Of a stretch of 64,000 bases of DNA, positions 19,137 to 32,419 are shown piece after piece (the first letter of the stretch is position 1; the number at the start of each line of letters is the position of its first letter). Origin of the DNA: Candidatus Sulfuritelmatomonas gaucii (GTDB lineage: Bacteria > Acidobacteriota > Terriglobia > Terriglobales > Acidobacteriaceae); assembly GCA_900290245.1 (NCBI GenBank), contig OKRB01000078.1:94827-158826 (forward strand), in the 5' to 3' direction. The translations under genes and the position numbers were made by a program. The notes under the pieces were generated by a model that worked only from the letters and a program-made list of their open reading frames with translations, was not told the origin of the DNA and searched no databases.

Positions 19137-19679
19137 TCAGCCCGCCAGTTGCCTCCGAAGCACCACGAAATGCAGATCATCGCGTTTCGGTCTGCCGAAC
19201 CGGCTATCGCCATACGGAAACGGTTTGGTTTCCCCGGTCAGCGCATAGCCGCGCCGTTTGTACCAATCGATGAGCGCGGCGCGAAGATTCACGGTGGTCA
19301 TTCGGATCTCGGTAGCTCCGCGCTGCTGCGCCCAGTTCTCTGCCGCCTGAAGCAGCTTGCGTCCGAGGCCTGCGTTTTGATCGCGGGGCGGGATGGCAAG
19401 CTTGCCGAGATACCAGACACTGTCGTTGACCGGTTCGAGCCAGACGCAGCCGCGCAATGAGTTGTCGGCGCGGCGCCAAAGGAGCATCGTCGCATGCGGT
19501 TTCGCCGCAATGTCTTCTCTCAGCAAATCCTCGGTGATCCGGGTGCCTTCGATGTACTGCTCCCTGGTGCTCCATCCCGTGTCGTCGCCGGCACCCCGAA
19601 AGGCGGTATTGATGAGAGACACGACAGCCGGCACGTCGGCGTCTGTAGCGATCGTCAACTTGGGAAGCTCGTTCATCAT
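19137..19679 (-). CDS. GNAT family N-acetyltransferase
   Basis: YLGKLAIPPRDQNAGLGRKLLQAAENWAQQRGATEIRMTTVNLRAALIDWYKRRGYALTGE. Confidence 0.87.
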   Translation of the reverse strand: MMNELPKLTIATDADVPAVVSLINTAFRGAGDDTGWSTREQYIEGTRITEDLLREDIAAKPHATMLLWRRADNSLRGCVWLEPVNDSVWYLGKLAIPPRDQNAGLGRKLLQAAENWAQQRGATEIRMTTVNLRAALIDWYKRRGYALTGETKPFPYGDSRFGRPKRDDLHFVVLRRQLAG

Positions 19680-19762
19680 CGAAAGGTAGACTTCGACATC
19701 GGCCACGCCTGACGTGGCCTCTGACCCTGACTCTGGAGTGTCTATCCAAACAGGGCGATGCT

Positions 19763-21736
19763 CTAGTGGTGTCCGCCCCCGCCCGAAGGCGCGCCCGCAC
19801 CGGCCGATGAACCGCCGCCGCCGGATTGGCCAACGCTCCCGCCGCCGGAACTCACACCGCCCCCGCCGCCGTGGAATCCGCCTCCGCTTGCACTCGCACC
19901 GCCTTGAGATCCACCACTTGCGCCACCACCGGAATAGGATCCTCCGCCGCCGCCCCTGGCACCGCCTGTATAGGAACCTGAGTTCGATCCTCCGCGCCAA
20001 CCCGCTCCACCGGACGATGCCCCTCCGCCACCATTAAACCCGCGTGACTGCAAACTTCCATCGCGGTTTCCGACTGGAGCCCGGACTGTGACGCTCCTGC
20101 TGCCCTGCATCACTTCGCGGGACATCATAAAGGTCTGCGACTTGTGATCGAAGGTGATGGGGATACCGGCCGATTTGCCCATGCTGTTCCTGGCCTGCGC
20201 GAGATCCCTGACCTCGTGGGCCATAACGTGCGGCTCCTCGGCCCGCGCCAAGGGAGGCATAAACTCTGTTCGAAACGATCTGGGCGGCTCTTTGAGCATC
20301 TCGATCCTGCGATCCGGTTGCAGCGTGACTCGCTCGATCGGATGGGAGCCTTTGGAATCTACGGCAAAAAATCCATTCTTGCCATTGACCGGAGGCTGGC
20401 CCTTGACATCGCGCGGATGGATTGGGACAAAGCCGATCCTGTTCCCGTTTTTGAACCAGCGCACGGGAAGTTGATGAATAGGCTTGCCCGCCACCCAGAC
20501 ATAGCCATTGTTTCCGTAGATCCAGCTTCCGGAGTGGCAAACGGCCCATTCCCATGGTTCTCCGTAGTACGACATAGCCGGATTGAGCATCTTAGGGCCT
20601 GCATACATATTGTTCATGAGCAGAAAGCGCACCTCACCCGCCATACATGGAAAGAAGGAGTACATACCGTACAGATCAGCAAGATCGGCAGAAGAATCTG
20701 GAGCGGACGTCGGCATGGGCTTGCCAAGAAACCCGATCTTCGAGCCGGGCGCCGCAGGTTGCACATCAGCCGGAGAGATATTTGCCTGGTTGACTGGCAT
20801 GTTTTGTTGTGCGGTTGAAGCCGCCGGCGCATTCCCTGCACCCGCGTTTTGCTGGGGGTTTGGTCGCCAGCAGGTTCCGTAGGGTTCGCAAGAAAAAAAT
20901 GTCCCCTTCTGCGCCAAATCTGCCATGCCGGGAATCGGCGTTGCCAGTCCAGACGCTCTCAGCGCTGCAGCGGTCTCGTTCTGCCGTTCCGCGTATCGGG
21001 CCGCAACCCACTTGTCCCACGCGGTGAAGTCAAGCGGGTGAATGGGTCCGGCCTCAACGATCGGCTTGCCTTCTTTGAAGTAGAGCGTCTTGCCGGCGGT
21101 AAGGGTCTCATCTCCTTGTCCAACCATCCTGAGGCCTGTCGTATCCAGCGGCGTCAACGCGATGCCATCGATGTAGCTATTGACCCTGAGGTTGTTGATG
21201 TTGGGATACCGCGTGGACAGCATGTCGGTGGGTGTTCTCAGCACGAACCACTCGCCGGGAACGGACGGCATGACGTGCAGCGTAACCGTGCCTGAGAGCA
21301 AGGCAACCTCGGTGCGAGGAACACCGGCCGTTGTATGAAGATCGTTGAAAAGCAGAACCGAGTCCTCTCCGAGATAGAGCGTCGAGTCATCTTCGAACTC
21401 AATTTCCGCGCGGCCATTTCCCGTGACCAGGCTATAACCGGTCTGAAGCGGGAGGTTTGCTACGGCCTGCTCCCAGTCCGAGGTTTTGCCGTGTTTGCTC
21501 TGCTCGCCGCGCGAAACGCGCACGTCGCCTTCGAGGTAGCTGACGCGGGCAATCTGGGGATAAATCGTATCCGTGCCATCGGCGAACGACGCGTTGCCGG
21601 CCGAATTCCCCGCTGCTGGTTTGACGCTCGAAGATGCTTGGGCGCCACCGCTCAAAGAGTCCTGCGCCTGCGCCGCACACGATGCGAAGCCAACCGCTGC
21701 AGCGATCACTGCAACGGAGATGCACATTGCCTTCAT
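19763..21736 (-). CDS. Secreted FecR-like/DUF6600-type protein with Gly/Ser-rich C-terminal tail
   Basis: Signal peptide; YPQIARVSYLEGDVRVSRGEQ...GYSLVTGNGRAEIEFEDDSTLYLGEDSVLLF FecR-like; ~80-residue C-terminal GGGS-type low complexity. Confidence 0.75.
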   Translation of the reverse strand: MKAMCISVAVIAAAVGFASCAAQAQDSLSGGAQASSSVKPAAGNSAGNASFADGTDTIYPQIARVSYLEGDVRVSRGEQSKHGKTSDWEQAVANLPLQTGYSLVTGNGRAEIEFEDDSTLYLGEDSVLLFNDLHTTAGVPRTEVALLSGTVTLHVMPSVPGEWFVLRTPTDMLSTRYPNINNLRVNSYIDGIALTPLDTTGLRMVGQGDETLTAGKTLYFKEGKPIVEAGPIHPLDFTAWDKWVAARYAERQNETAAALRASGLATPIPGMADLAQKGTFFSCEPYGTCWRPNPQQNAGAGNAPAASTAQQNMPVNQANISPADVQPAAPGSKIGFLGKPMPTSAPDSSADLADLYGMYSFFPCMAGEVRFLLMNNMYAGPKMLNPAMSYYGEPWEWAVCHSGSWIYGNNGYVWVAGKPIHQLPVRWFKNGNRIGFVPIHPRDVKGQPPVNGKNGFFAVDSKGSHPIERVTLQPDRRIEMLKEPPRSFRTEFMPPLARAEEPHVMAHEVRDLAQARNSMGKSAGIPITFDHKSQTFMMSREVMQGSRSVTVRAPVGNRDGSLQSRGFNGGGGASSGGAGWRGGSNSGSYTGGARGGGGGSYSGGGASGGSQGGASASGGGFHGGGGGVSSGGGSVGQSGGGGSSAGAGAPSGGGGHH

Positions 21737-22093
21737 AATTTGCCCCCTTCAGATGCTATGCCTTTTGTCTGCTCCTGTGCTGGAATTCTTGATCGGAGCT
21801 CCCGAACCTCATAAAGAGCAGCCCATTTGCGTTCATCTTTTCAGCAAATGCATTACCGCCGCAAGATCCATCCCAGCGGCTCATCAGCCAGCGCCGCACG
21901 GATCGAGGCATGATCGTCCTTGCCTATGCGGACCTTCAGGCGGGATCTTGCCCGGTGCGATCAGAAGTGATCACGGCAAAGGAACATTCCAGTGATCTGG
22001 TTTTGGCCTTGGGCTCCTCGCGCGAATTATGAGGGGCAAATCCGGCCGCGCCGATGACTGAACTACCGAAGAGGATACATAGGATTGCCTGGA

Positions 22094-23149
22094 TCAGTTC
22101 CGGATTTCCGCAAGAAGATTCTCCACTTCGGCCTTTTCGTCCGCCGAGAGCCCCAGCAGCGGGGCCCGGGGCCGCCCTCCGAAGTAGCCATTGAAGTCGC
22201 ATGCGTATTTCACGCCCGCAATGCCGAGCTCGCTGACAACGCGCTTGTTCACGGCGGCGATGCGCTTCTGCTTTTCGGCAGCAAGCGCGAGATCGTGATC
22301 CTTCCACGCGAGATGAATCTCCTGGCTGGCCTGTGGAGCGCACGCGGCGAAGGCAAGGATGCCTCCAGTGGCTCCCGCCTGGAGGGATTCGAAGAGGGCG
22401 CTGGCCGAGCCGCAAAGAACCTGGAAGCCGACTTCCCTGCTGCGGGTCTTGACGGGCGCGGCTGGGGGTGGCGTGGCGACAGCTACGCCGCCGGAAAGAT
22501 CGGTAGCTGGAACAAAGGAGCCGGATGGCTCGGAGGGCGCGTTCATCATGCGCGCGGTGACGGCCTCAAAGACCTGCGTGACCGGCACGGTTCGCCGCGG
22601 AGCGTCTTTCGTGGCGGCAACGGTGTCCCGGATGCGGTCAACACTGCCGCTTGAATCCTTGATGGCGATGATGTTGTGGTGCTGAGCGAGTTCTGAGATC
22701 AATTCAATAGGAATCTGGTACGGCACGCACTTGGGAATGTTGTAGAGAATTACCGGCAGCGGTGACCGATCTGCCACGCTGCGGAAGTAGTGAAGCATGG
22801 CCGGCGCCGGCAGATTGGTTGCGTAATAGTTCGGCGGACGGACCAGAACGGCATCGTACTGGAGTTCTGCGGCCGCTTCGGCCAGCGCGACCGTGCCTTT
22901 GACGGATTCCCTGCCTACGCCGGCGATGAGAACCTTTTCGGGAGTCGCCGCCTCGACAAAAGCCCGCAGGACCTCGCGCGTCTCTGCATCGTCGAGCGTG
23001 ACCGCCTCGCCGGTTGAGCCGAGAACGATCATTCCCGCGAGCAGGCTGCGCGAGTAGCGAGCCATGTTGGCCTCAATTTTGCGGAAATAGATGCGCTCGT
23101 CCGGATAAAAGGGCGTGGTGAGAGCAGCAAAGATGCCTTCCATCAGCAT
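22094..23149 (-). CDS. Dihydrodipicolinate synthase (DapA)/aldolase family protein with internal insertion
   Basis: GIFAALTTPFYPDERI; GSTGEAVTLDDAE; NNPxx-like YNIP; IIAIKDSSG Schiff-base lysine motif. Confidence 0.85.
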   Translation of the reverse strand: MLMEGIFAALTTPFYPDERIYFRKIEANMARYSRSLLAGMIVLGSTGEAVTLDDAETREVLRAFVEAATPEKVLIAGVGRESVKGTVALAEAAAELQYDAVLVRPPNYYATNLPAPAMLHYFRSVADRSPLPVILYNIPKCVPYQIPIELISELAQHHNIIAIKDSSGSVDRIRDTVAATKDAPRRTVPVTQVFEAVTARMMNAPSEPSGSFVPATDLSGGVAVATPPPAAPVKTRSREVGFQVLCGSASALFESLQAGATGGILAFAACAPQASQEIHLAWKDHDLALAAEKQKRIAAVNKRVVSELGIAGVKYACDFNGYFGGRPRAPLLGLSADEKAEVENLLAEIRN

Positions 23150-23297
23150 GGGCTTATTGTAGACGCGGATCGCGTTTCTTGAGCCAGGCGGAAGGTCCGG
23201 GAGGATCTTTGCGATGGCTATTGGCGGGAAAAGTCGCGCATTTTAAGTCGATCTCTCTCGGGTGTGCAATAGCTTTTCATGTACATTTTCGGAAAAA

Positions 23298-23313
23298 TGT
23301 TCCACGCGGAACG
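23298..23313. promoter_or_regulatory. parS-like palindrome (weak candidate)
   Basis: tgttccacgcggaacg; 13/16 identical to the B. subtilis parS consensus TGTTCCACGTGAAACA. Confidence 0.25.
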
Positions 23314-23576
23314 CGAATTTATACGTGTATTCACGAGTTTTACCGGGTTTTTCCACAGAGAGGGGAAGTAAGAGTGCGATTCCTTGTTCCGGGTGGCCGA
23401 GTTCGCCGGCCGCGGAAAAAAGCCGCCTGACAGGTGACAATGTACGGCGCGCTGTGCTTCAAGTCGAGTCGCGAAGGATTCCACGGATGAGGTTGTGTCC
23501 GTACTATAAAGAAACGGAATGACTTGAACGAATGATAGTGCAGTTTTTGCGCCAGCCGGTAGGAGAACGGGCTTAT

Positions 23577-26870
<3,294 letters not shown>

Positions 26871-26958
26871 GTTTATTCGGGGTTCATACTTTCCAAAAAA
26901 TAGCGGAGCCAAAAGCCCCGCTGGTTTGAAATACCGATTCTTTTGCCCGTCAAGAAGC

Positions 26959-28134
26959 TCATCCCTTCCACTCCTCCATCATCTTGCGGAAATCGCGGAA
27001 CAGGTAGTGCGAATCATGCGGGCCGGGCGCTGCTTCTGGATGATATTGCACGCTGAAGAGCGGCAGCGTCTTGTGGCGCAGTCCTTCGAGCGTCTGGTCG
27101 TTCAGGTCAACGTGCGTCAGTTCTACCTCGTTGGCGTTGATCGAATCCGGATCGACGGCGAAGTTGTGGTTGTGCGCTGTGATCTCCACTTTGCCGGTCG
27201 CGTTGTTGCGCACGGGATGATTGCCGCCGTGGTGGCCGAACTTGAGCTTGTAGGTGCGGCCGCCGAGGGCCAACCCGCAAAGCTGGTGGCCCAGGCAAAT
27301 TCCAAAAACGGGCACGCGGCCCATCATGCCGCGAATGGCGCGAACCGCGTAGTCGACCGGCTCCGGATCGCCGGGACCGTTCGAAAGGAAGACTCCATCG
27401 GGCTTGAGGGCAAGGACCTCTTCGGCGGTGGTTTCAGCCGGAACCACAGTCACCCGGCAGTCTTCACGCGCTAACATGCGCAAAATGTTCTGTTTAATGC
27501 CAAAATCATAAGCTACAACGTGAAGTATTTTCCTCAGAGTACTTTCTTGGGGTACGAATCCTTCGGTCAGCAGCGACTCCCCCATCTGGCTGCGCGGGTC
27601 GGAAGCGTCAAAGTTGTAGGCCGCCTTGGTAGAGACCACGCGAGCCAGGTCGGTTCCCTCCATCTTGCGGATTCCTCTGGCCTTTTGGACGAGTGCATCG
27701 GGGTCCGAAGCCTCGGTCGAGATCACACCGCGCATGACGCCGCGATCGCGCAGATGGCGAACCAGGGCGCGGGTGTCGATTTCGGCCAAAACCGGCACGC
27801 TGTAGCGCTCCATGTACTCGTCGGTCACCTGTTCGGAGCGCCAGTTCGAGCTGATCTGGGAGAATTCGCGGACAATCAGGCCTTCGATGTAAGGCCGGGC
27901 GGCCTCATTGTCAGCCCGATTCGTGCCGTAATTACCGATCTGGGGGTTCGTGAGGACAACAATCTGCCCTGCGTACGAGGGGTCCGTCGCAATTTCCTGG
28001 TATCCGGTAAGGGAAGTATTGAAAACGACTTCGCCCCGGCATTCGCCCGGGTGTCCATGGCCGTGCCCACGGAAGATGCGCCCGTCTTCGAGCGCGAGGA
28101 TCGCCTGCATCGCCTCTCCGAGGAGTGGATTCAA
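26959..28134 (-). CDS. carA: Carbamoyl-phosphate synthase small subunit
   Basis: [17 protein letters not shown]...[24 protein letters not shown]; amidotransferase [18 protein letters not shown]. Start may be 28110. Confidence 0.97.
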   Translation of the reverse strand: MNPLLGEAMQAILALEDGRIFRGHGHGHPGECRGEVVFNTSLTGYQEIATDPSYAGQIVVLTNPQIGNYGTNRADNEAARPYIEGLIVREFSQISSNWRSEQVTDEYMERYSVPVLAEIDTRALVRHLRDRGVMRGVISTEASDPDALVQKARGIRKMEGTDLARVVSTKAAYNFDASDPRSQMGESLLTEGFVPQESTLRKILHVVAYDFGIKQNILRMLAREDCRVTVVPAETTAEEVLALKPDGVFLSNGPGDPEPVDYAVRAIRGMMGRVPVFGICLGHQLCGLALGGRTYKLKFGHHGGNHPVRNNATGKVEITAHNHNFAVDPDSINANEVELTHVDLNDQTLEGLRHKTLPLFSVQYHPEAAPGPHDSHYLFRDFRKMMEEWKG

Positions 28135-28321
28135 TCGATTTTAGCAGGTTATCCGGAGTCATTTTGTCCGGTTTTTCCACGGACATCGATATTGCGTGAA
28201 GGTGGTTTGCTTTCACTTCAGCAGTTGCGAATCGGGAGAAAAGCAAGGCAGCCGGTCTTGAACCGGCGCCGGGATTCCGAGAGATTTGATGAAACGGTGA
28301 GCTTGCTGTCGCCACTGCCCA

Positions 28322-28936
28322 TTAGTGAACGACGCCGAGATCACGTGCGGGCCAGTAAATGAAGACCGCCTTGCCGTAGATCAGCGAGTGTTCCACCGGT
28401 CCGAAGTCACGGCTGTCAGACGAGATCGAACGGTGGTCGCCCATCATGAAATAACAACCCGGTGGAACGGTAATCTCGGTCATGGAGCGTGTATCGCGGT
28501 AATCCGCAGGAACGTAAGGCTCGCGCAGGCTCCTGCCATTCACCCACACACGGCCGCGATCAATGCGGATCTGGTCGCCGGGCAGGCCAATCACGCGCTT
28601 GATATAGCTCTTTTCGGGATCGCGCGGGTAATGAAAGACGACGACGTCGCCGCGCTCGATCGCGGAGACATGGTAAACGAATTTGTTGATGAAGAGACGG
28701 TCACTGTCCTCGAGCCGAGGCAGCATGCTGGTGCCTTCAACTCGCACCGGCTGGTAAAGAAAGATGATGATGAGGATCGACGCGGTTGCCGAAATCACGA
28801 GGTCGCGCAGCCAAAGAATCACGCCCGCCGGTTTTCCGTTCGAACGCGCTGCTCGGCCACCGACCGTTCCATCGGGGGCAGGCCGTGCGCTTTCGCCGGA
28901 ATCAGATCCTGGGGTGTCTTGAGAAAAAGTGTACAT
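28322..28936 (-). CDS. lepB: Signal peptidase I
   Basis: VEGTSMLPRLEDSDRLFINKFVY (Ser), EKSYIKRVIGLPGDQI (Lys), GDHRSISSDSRDFGPV. Confidence 0.95.
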   Translation of the reverse strand: MYTFSQDTPGSDSGESARPAPDGTVGGRAARSNGKPAGVILWLRDLVISATASILIIIFLYQPVRVEGTSMLPRLEDSDRLFINKFVYHVSAIERGDVVVFHYPRDPEKSYIKRVIGLPGDQIRIDRGRVWVNGRSLREPYVPADYRDTRSMTEITVPPGCYFMMGDHRSISSDSRDFGPVEHSLIYGKAVFIYWPARDLGVVH

Positions 28937-29191
28937 CCATCTCTAGATTACCTCCGGAGCGGCTAGAGGAACAGAGATTGCGAAGCTTTGCCGGCTGTAC
29001 TCAACGGGCCGGGCAGTTTTTCTCTTGATCAGCTTTTGTGATGATCGTAATTTTTGGGCGTGAGGATTCTCTATGACGGGAAAGTAATAGCCCTTTCGGA
29101 GGATTGTTCGATTACGAGGCATCGAGTTAGTAATCATTTGTATGTAACTTCAGTGAAAGTGAGGCGGTACCCTTCACCCGAATTGGAGACT

Positions 29192-30061
29192 ATGTCGACT
29201 TGCATCGAATCCCCCAAACCACTTGTCGTCTACGAACACAAGCCATCCGGTGCGTCACAGAATGATCTCTCCCGGCTGGTGCTCCCGATGCTTTATGCAA
29301 TCGTGGGCATTTCGCTCGGAACCCTGGCGGGTGCTTCGCTAGCTCTCTCCACTGTGCCGACCGGTAACTCGATGGCCTATTACCACTCCACCGCGGCTAG
29401 CTCGCCGGCCAGGTCCAGTGTGACTCAAGCCGTCGCGCTTCCCATCATGAGTTCAGGTCCGATCCAGTCGATGGTCAGCTCAGCCCCGGCTCCGATACAG
29501 AGCGTTCTGTCGGCTGTCCTTGTACGGCCGGCCGCAGGGTTCATCAAACCATCTTTCACTTTCGGCCACCCAGCTGCGAGCCCACTTGCATCGGGCATCC
29601 GGCAATCGCATCACCCCGTGAAGGCCAGGCACGTTCCGGCCTCACAAGTTCGTCCAGCAAGAGCTCCCGCAGCCGAAAGGCGACCGGAATTCCGTGTCAC
29701 GCCTGAAGATCACCCATCGAGGCCCGTGGCCCACCCAGTGACCAGACCTGCTCGCACAGTCCTGGCAAGCGCGACTCTAGATTCGCCTGAGCCGCTCAGC
29801 GAGCAGCCCAGCATGGACAGCGCCGCTCCTTCTTCGGCTTTCTACACCGAAGGAGATCTGACGGTCGCTGCCTACGACGCATCATCCGGAACGATTCAGA
29901 GCAGCGACGGCCGGACTTTTTTGATTGGTTCTACCGTAAGTCTCAGCACGGCAACGCCTTGGAGCGATTACCATTCCGACGTACATTACCGTTGCGCCTC
30001 GAATGGAAGCTGCACGCTGATGCGTCCGGGCGTGTTGGCATCGAACGCAAGGCTCATCTAG
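29192..30061 (+). CDS. Hypothetical single-pass membrane protein
   Basis: One TM (LPMLYAIVGISLGTLAGASLAL) followed by Pro/Ala/Ser-rich region and a conserved-looking C-terminus; ORF starts 29054, ATG 29192 preferred. Confidence 0.55.
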   Translation: MSTCIESPKPLVVYEHKPSGASQNDLSRLVLPMLYAIVGISLGTLAGASLALSTVPTGNSMAYYHSTAASSPARSSVTQAVALPIMSSGPIQSMVSSAPAPIQSVLSAVLVRPAAGFIKPSFTFGHPAASPLASGIRQSHHPVKARHVPASQVRPARAPAAERRPEFRVTPEDHPSRPVAHPVTRPARTVLASATLDSPEPLSEQPSMDSAAPSSAFYTEGDLTVAAYDASSGTIQSSDGRTFLIGSTVSLSTATPWSDYHSDVHYRCASNGSCTLMRPGVLASNARLI

Positions 30062-30124
30062 GAAAGGTTCGTTTACGATCAAGGGCTTACTGCAGGTTCT
30101 GATACTTCTGCCATCGAATTCTGT

Positions 30125-31063
30125 TCACTCGCAACCCAGCCCCCCGGCCGGGCAAAGAATCCGCGGTCGCCGTCTCTCAATCGGCTTGGGCTGATTGGCA
30201 GCGGGCACCAGAACAGGAGCAGCACCTGGTTGGGCTACGCCGGCCAGGTTATCTTCCTCAAGCAGTAAAGGCCGTTGCAGAATCATTTCAAGCTGTGTTC
30301 CAGCCGGAATATCGACATCGGCGTTGCGCGTGAAAAGCGAGACGATTCCGACCGTGGCCAGGCCGGCACCCAATCCAGCCAGGCCGCCCTCGATAGGATG
30401 CCCGGACGCCGCTCCGCCAATGGTCCCGACGCCGGCCCCCGAGGGTAGCGCGATCTCGACAGTCCGGCCCGCATTGCGGCCTTTGTCGCCGTCCTGCTGG
30501 ATTGTTCCCTCGCCATCGTTCTTTACTGTCTGCTTTTTGGCGCCGGGCAAGCTGTCAACCACGCCGGGAATTTCAACGACAGTGCCGTTGGGAAAGATGA
30601 TGGACGTGAAGTGCATGTCGAGTTGCGCTTTCCCTTTGACGCGCCCGCCCCGTTGGACGCGATCTACCATCCCTTGCACGTACACCCCTGTCGGGATCAT
30701 GACGCGGTTGCCGACTACGACCGGAAAGGTCGAAGACAGGTAGACGCCGTCGCCGGCCTTGGCGCTTTTGGTGTTGATGGCGCTGCGCAGCTCAAGCAGA
30801 ACTTTTGTGCCCGCAGGAACTGTATAAATCTTCTTCTCAGGAGCGATGCCGACCGCATCGGAGGCAGGCTGCGCGGCTGCGGGTGTTGCCGAGGCGGTTG
30901 CCGGCGACGATGAGCCGGCGGCTGGCGCATGGGCTGTGGAAGCCGTGGAGTCATTTCCGGCCGATTCCGGCTGCGCGGGCGTTTGAGCCGCGCAAAAAAT
31001 GGAGCCCGCTGCGAAAACGGCGGCAAAACCTGCAGCCCGCAACCAACTCTGCGGCAGAAACAT
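30125..31063 (-). CDS. Secreted protein with TrbI/VirB10-like fold (putative)
   Basis: Signal peptide MFLPQSWLRAAGFAAVFAAGSIFCAAQ; YTVPAGTKVLLELRSAINTKSAKAGDGVYLSSTFPVVVGNRVMIPTGVYVQGMV ... IPAGTQLEMILQRPL. Confidence 0.6.
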   Translation of the reverse strand: MFLPQSWLRAAGFAAVFAAGSIFCAAQTPAQPESAGNDSTASTAHAPAAGSSSPATASATPAAAQPASDAVGIAPEKKIYTVPAGTKVLLELRSAINTKSAKAGDGVYLSSTFPVVVGNRVMIPTGVYVQGMVDRVQRGGRVKGKAQLDMHFTSIIFPNGTVVEIPGVVDSLPGAKKQTVKNDGEGTIQQDGDKGRNAGRTVEIALPSGAGVGTIGGAASGHPIEGGLAGLGAGLATVGIVSLFTRNADVDIPAGTQLEMILQRPLLLEEDNLAGVAQPGAAPVLVPAANQPKPIERRRPRILCPAGGLGCE

Positions 31064-31194
31064 GCGATCCTCCTGCACCTGGAAGAATAGACGAAACTGT
31101 TGCCCACAAGGTAGCGCGACCATTCCCCGACCGGCGATGAATCGTGCCACACTTCATGGCTCGGGCGCAAGACGCGTTACCATGCCAGAAAGCG

Positions 31195-32319
31195 ATGAAA
31201 TTTGAGGACCAATCCCAGGTTTCCGGCAACGGTGAGTCAACAGGCCGGTTCGGAACGGCCTATCAGGTGCTGGAGTCGGCGATTGAGGCGCGTGCCTTCC
31301 CGGGTTGCGCGTTCGGCATGCTGGCAGGTGGCGAAGTGGTTCTGAACGATGCTCTGGGGCGCTTTACGTATGAACCGGACGCATCGCCTGTTGCGGCCGG
31401 AACCGTATATGACATTGCCAGCGTGACGAAGGTTGTTGGCACAACTGCTGCCGCCATGCTGCTTGTCGAGCGCGGCATGCTCAACCTGGACACTCCGCTG
31501 GGCGAGGTGCTGCCGGGTTTTGTGGCAAAACGGGCAACCGGTGACCCTGCCCGGCGCGTTGAGCTGCAGCACTTGCTTGCTCACAACTCAGGCCTGCCTG
31601 GATATTTGGAATTGTTTCGATACGCAATTACCCCGGATGCGCTTTTACAAGCGTGCCTTGCGTTGCCATTGCAGGCCGAGCCAGGCGCGCGGGCCGAATA
31701 CTCCGATCCAGGCTTCATCCTATTGGGCAAGGCGCTTGAGACTATGATCGGCGAAAGTCTCGATTCCTTCGCGGACCGGGAGATCTTTCAACCGCTCGGC
31801 ATGAAGTCCACCGGATTCTGTCCCGCGCAGGCTGCGCGACCCTCAATTCCGCCAACGGAAGAAGACACGACGTTTCGCCATCGCCGCATTCAAGGCGAAG
31901 TTCAGGATGAAAATGCGTTTGTGCTCGGAGGAGTGGCCGGCCACGCAGGCATTTTCTCCAACGTTCCTGACCTGCTGCGATTCACCGGAGCGATCCTGGG
32001 TTCCCCGCGAAAGGACGCCGGCGGCGCGCCGGTTTTATTCGAAAGAACGACGGTAAATCGATTCGCTATGCGACAGGAACCGGCCGGCAGTTCGTGCGCG
32101 CTTGGATGGGATACGCCATCGCAACCATCTTCCTCCGGCACGCAGTTTTCGCAGAATTCGATCGGACATCTCGCCTACAGTGGTTGTTCCCTCTGGATCG
32201 ATCTGGATGCCGCGATCGCCGTCGTACTGCTGGCCAATCGCACGTGGCCTGACCGCCAAAATCAGTTGATTCGCGAAGTACGGCCTGCGTTCCACGACGC
32301 CGTCCGCAGAGCCTTGTAG
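31195..32319 (+). CDS. Beta-lactamase-type serine hydrolase (class C/PBP-like)
   Basis: [22 protein letters not shown] (SxxK = SVTK), EYSDPGFILLGKALE (Y-x-D/N), HLAYSGCSLWIDLD. Confidence 0.88.
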   Translation: MKFEDQSQVSGNGESTGRFGTAYQVLESAIEARAFPGCAFGMLAGGEVVLNDALGRFTYEPDASPVAAGTVYDIASVTKVVGTTAAAMLLVERGMLNLDTPLGEVLPGFVAKRATGDPARRVELQHLLAHNSGLPGYLELFRYAITPDALLQACLALPLQAEPGARAEYSDPGFILLGKALETMIGESLDSFADREIFQPLGMKSTGFCPAQAARPSIPPTEEDTTFRHRRIQGEVQDENAFVLGGVAGHAGIFSNVPDLLRFTGAILGSPRKDAGGAPVLFERTTVNRFAMRQEPAGSSCALGWDTPSQPSSSGTQFSQNSIGHLAYSGCSLWIDLDAAIAVVLLANRTWPDRQNQLIREVRPAFHDAVRRAL

Positions 32320-32419
32320 GGCGCGGTAACGGTTACGGAACCAGCGACAATGTGCTGACAATTTTGTTGTAGGGGGTTGCGCGTTTTTACAGATACAATA
32401 AAAGCTGGGGAGTGACGCG

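Noticed and set aside
19763-20040. Gly-rich tract considered as a DNA tandem repeat or CRISPR-like array
   Set aside because: Explained by codon usage for a Gly/Ser-rich protein tail; no regular repeat-spacer structure.
28165-28190. 'gtttttccacggacatc' considered as a DnaA box near carA
   Set aside because: Single poor match (TTTTCCACG) without clustering.
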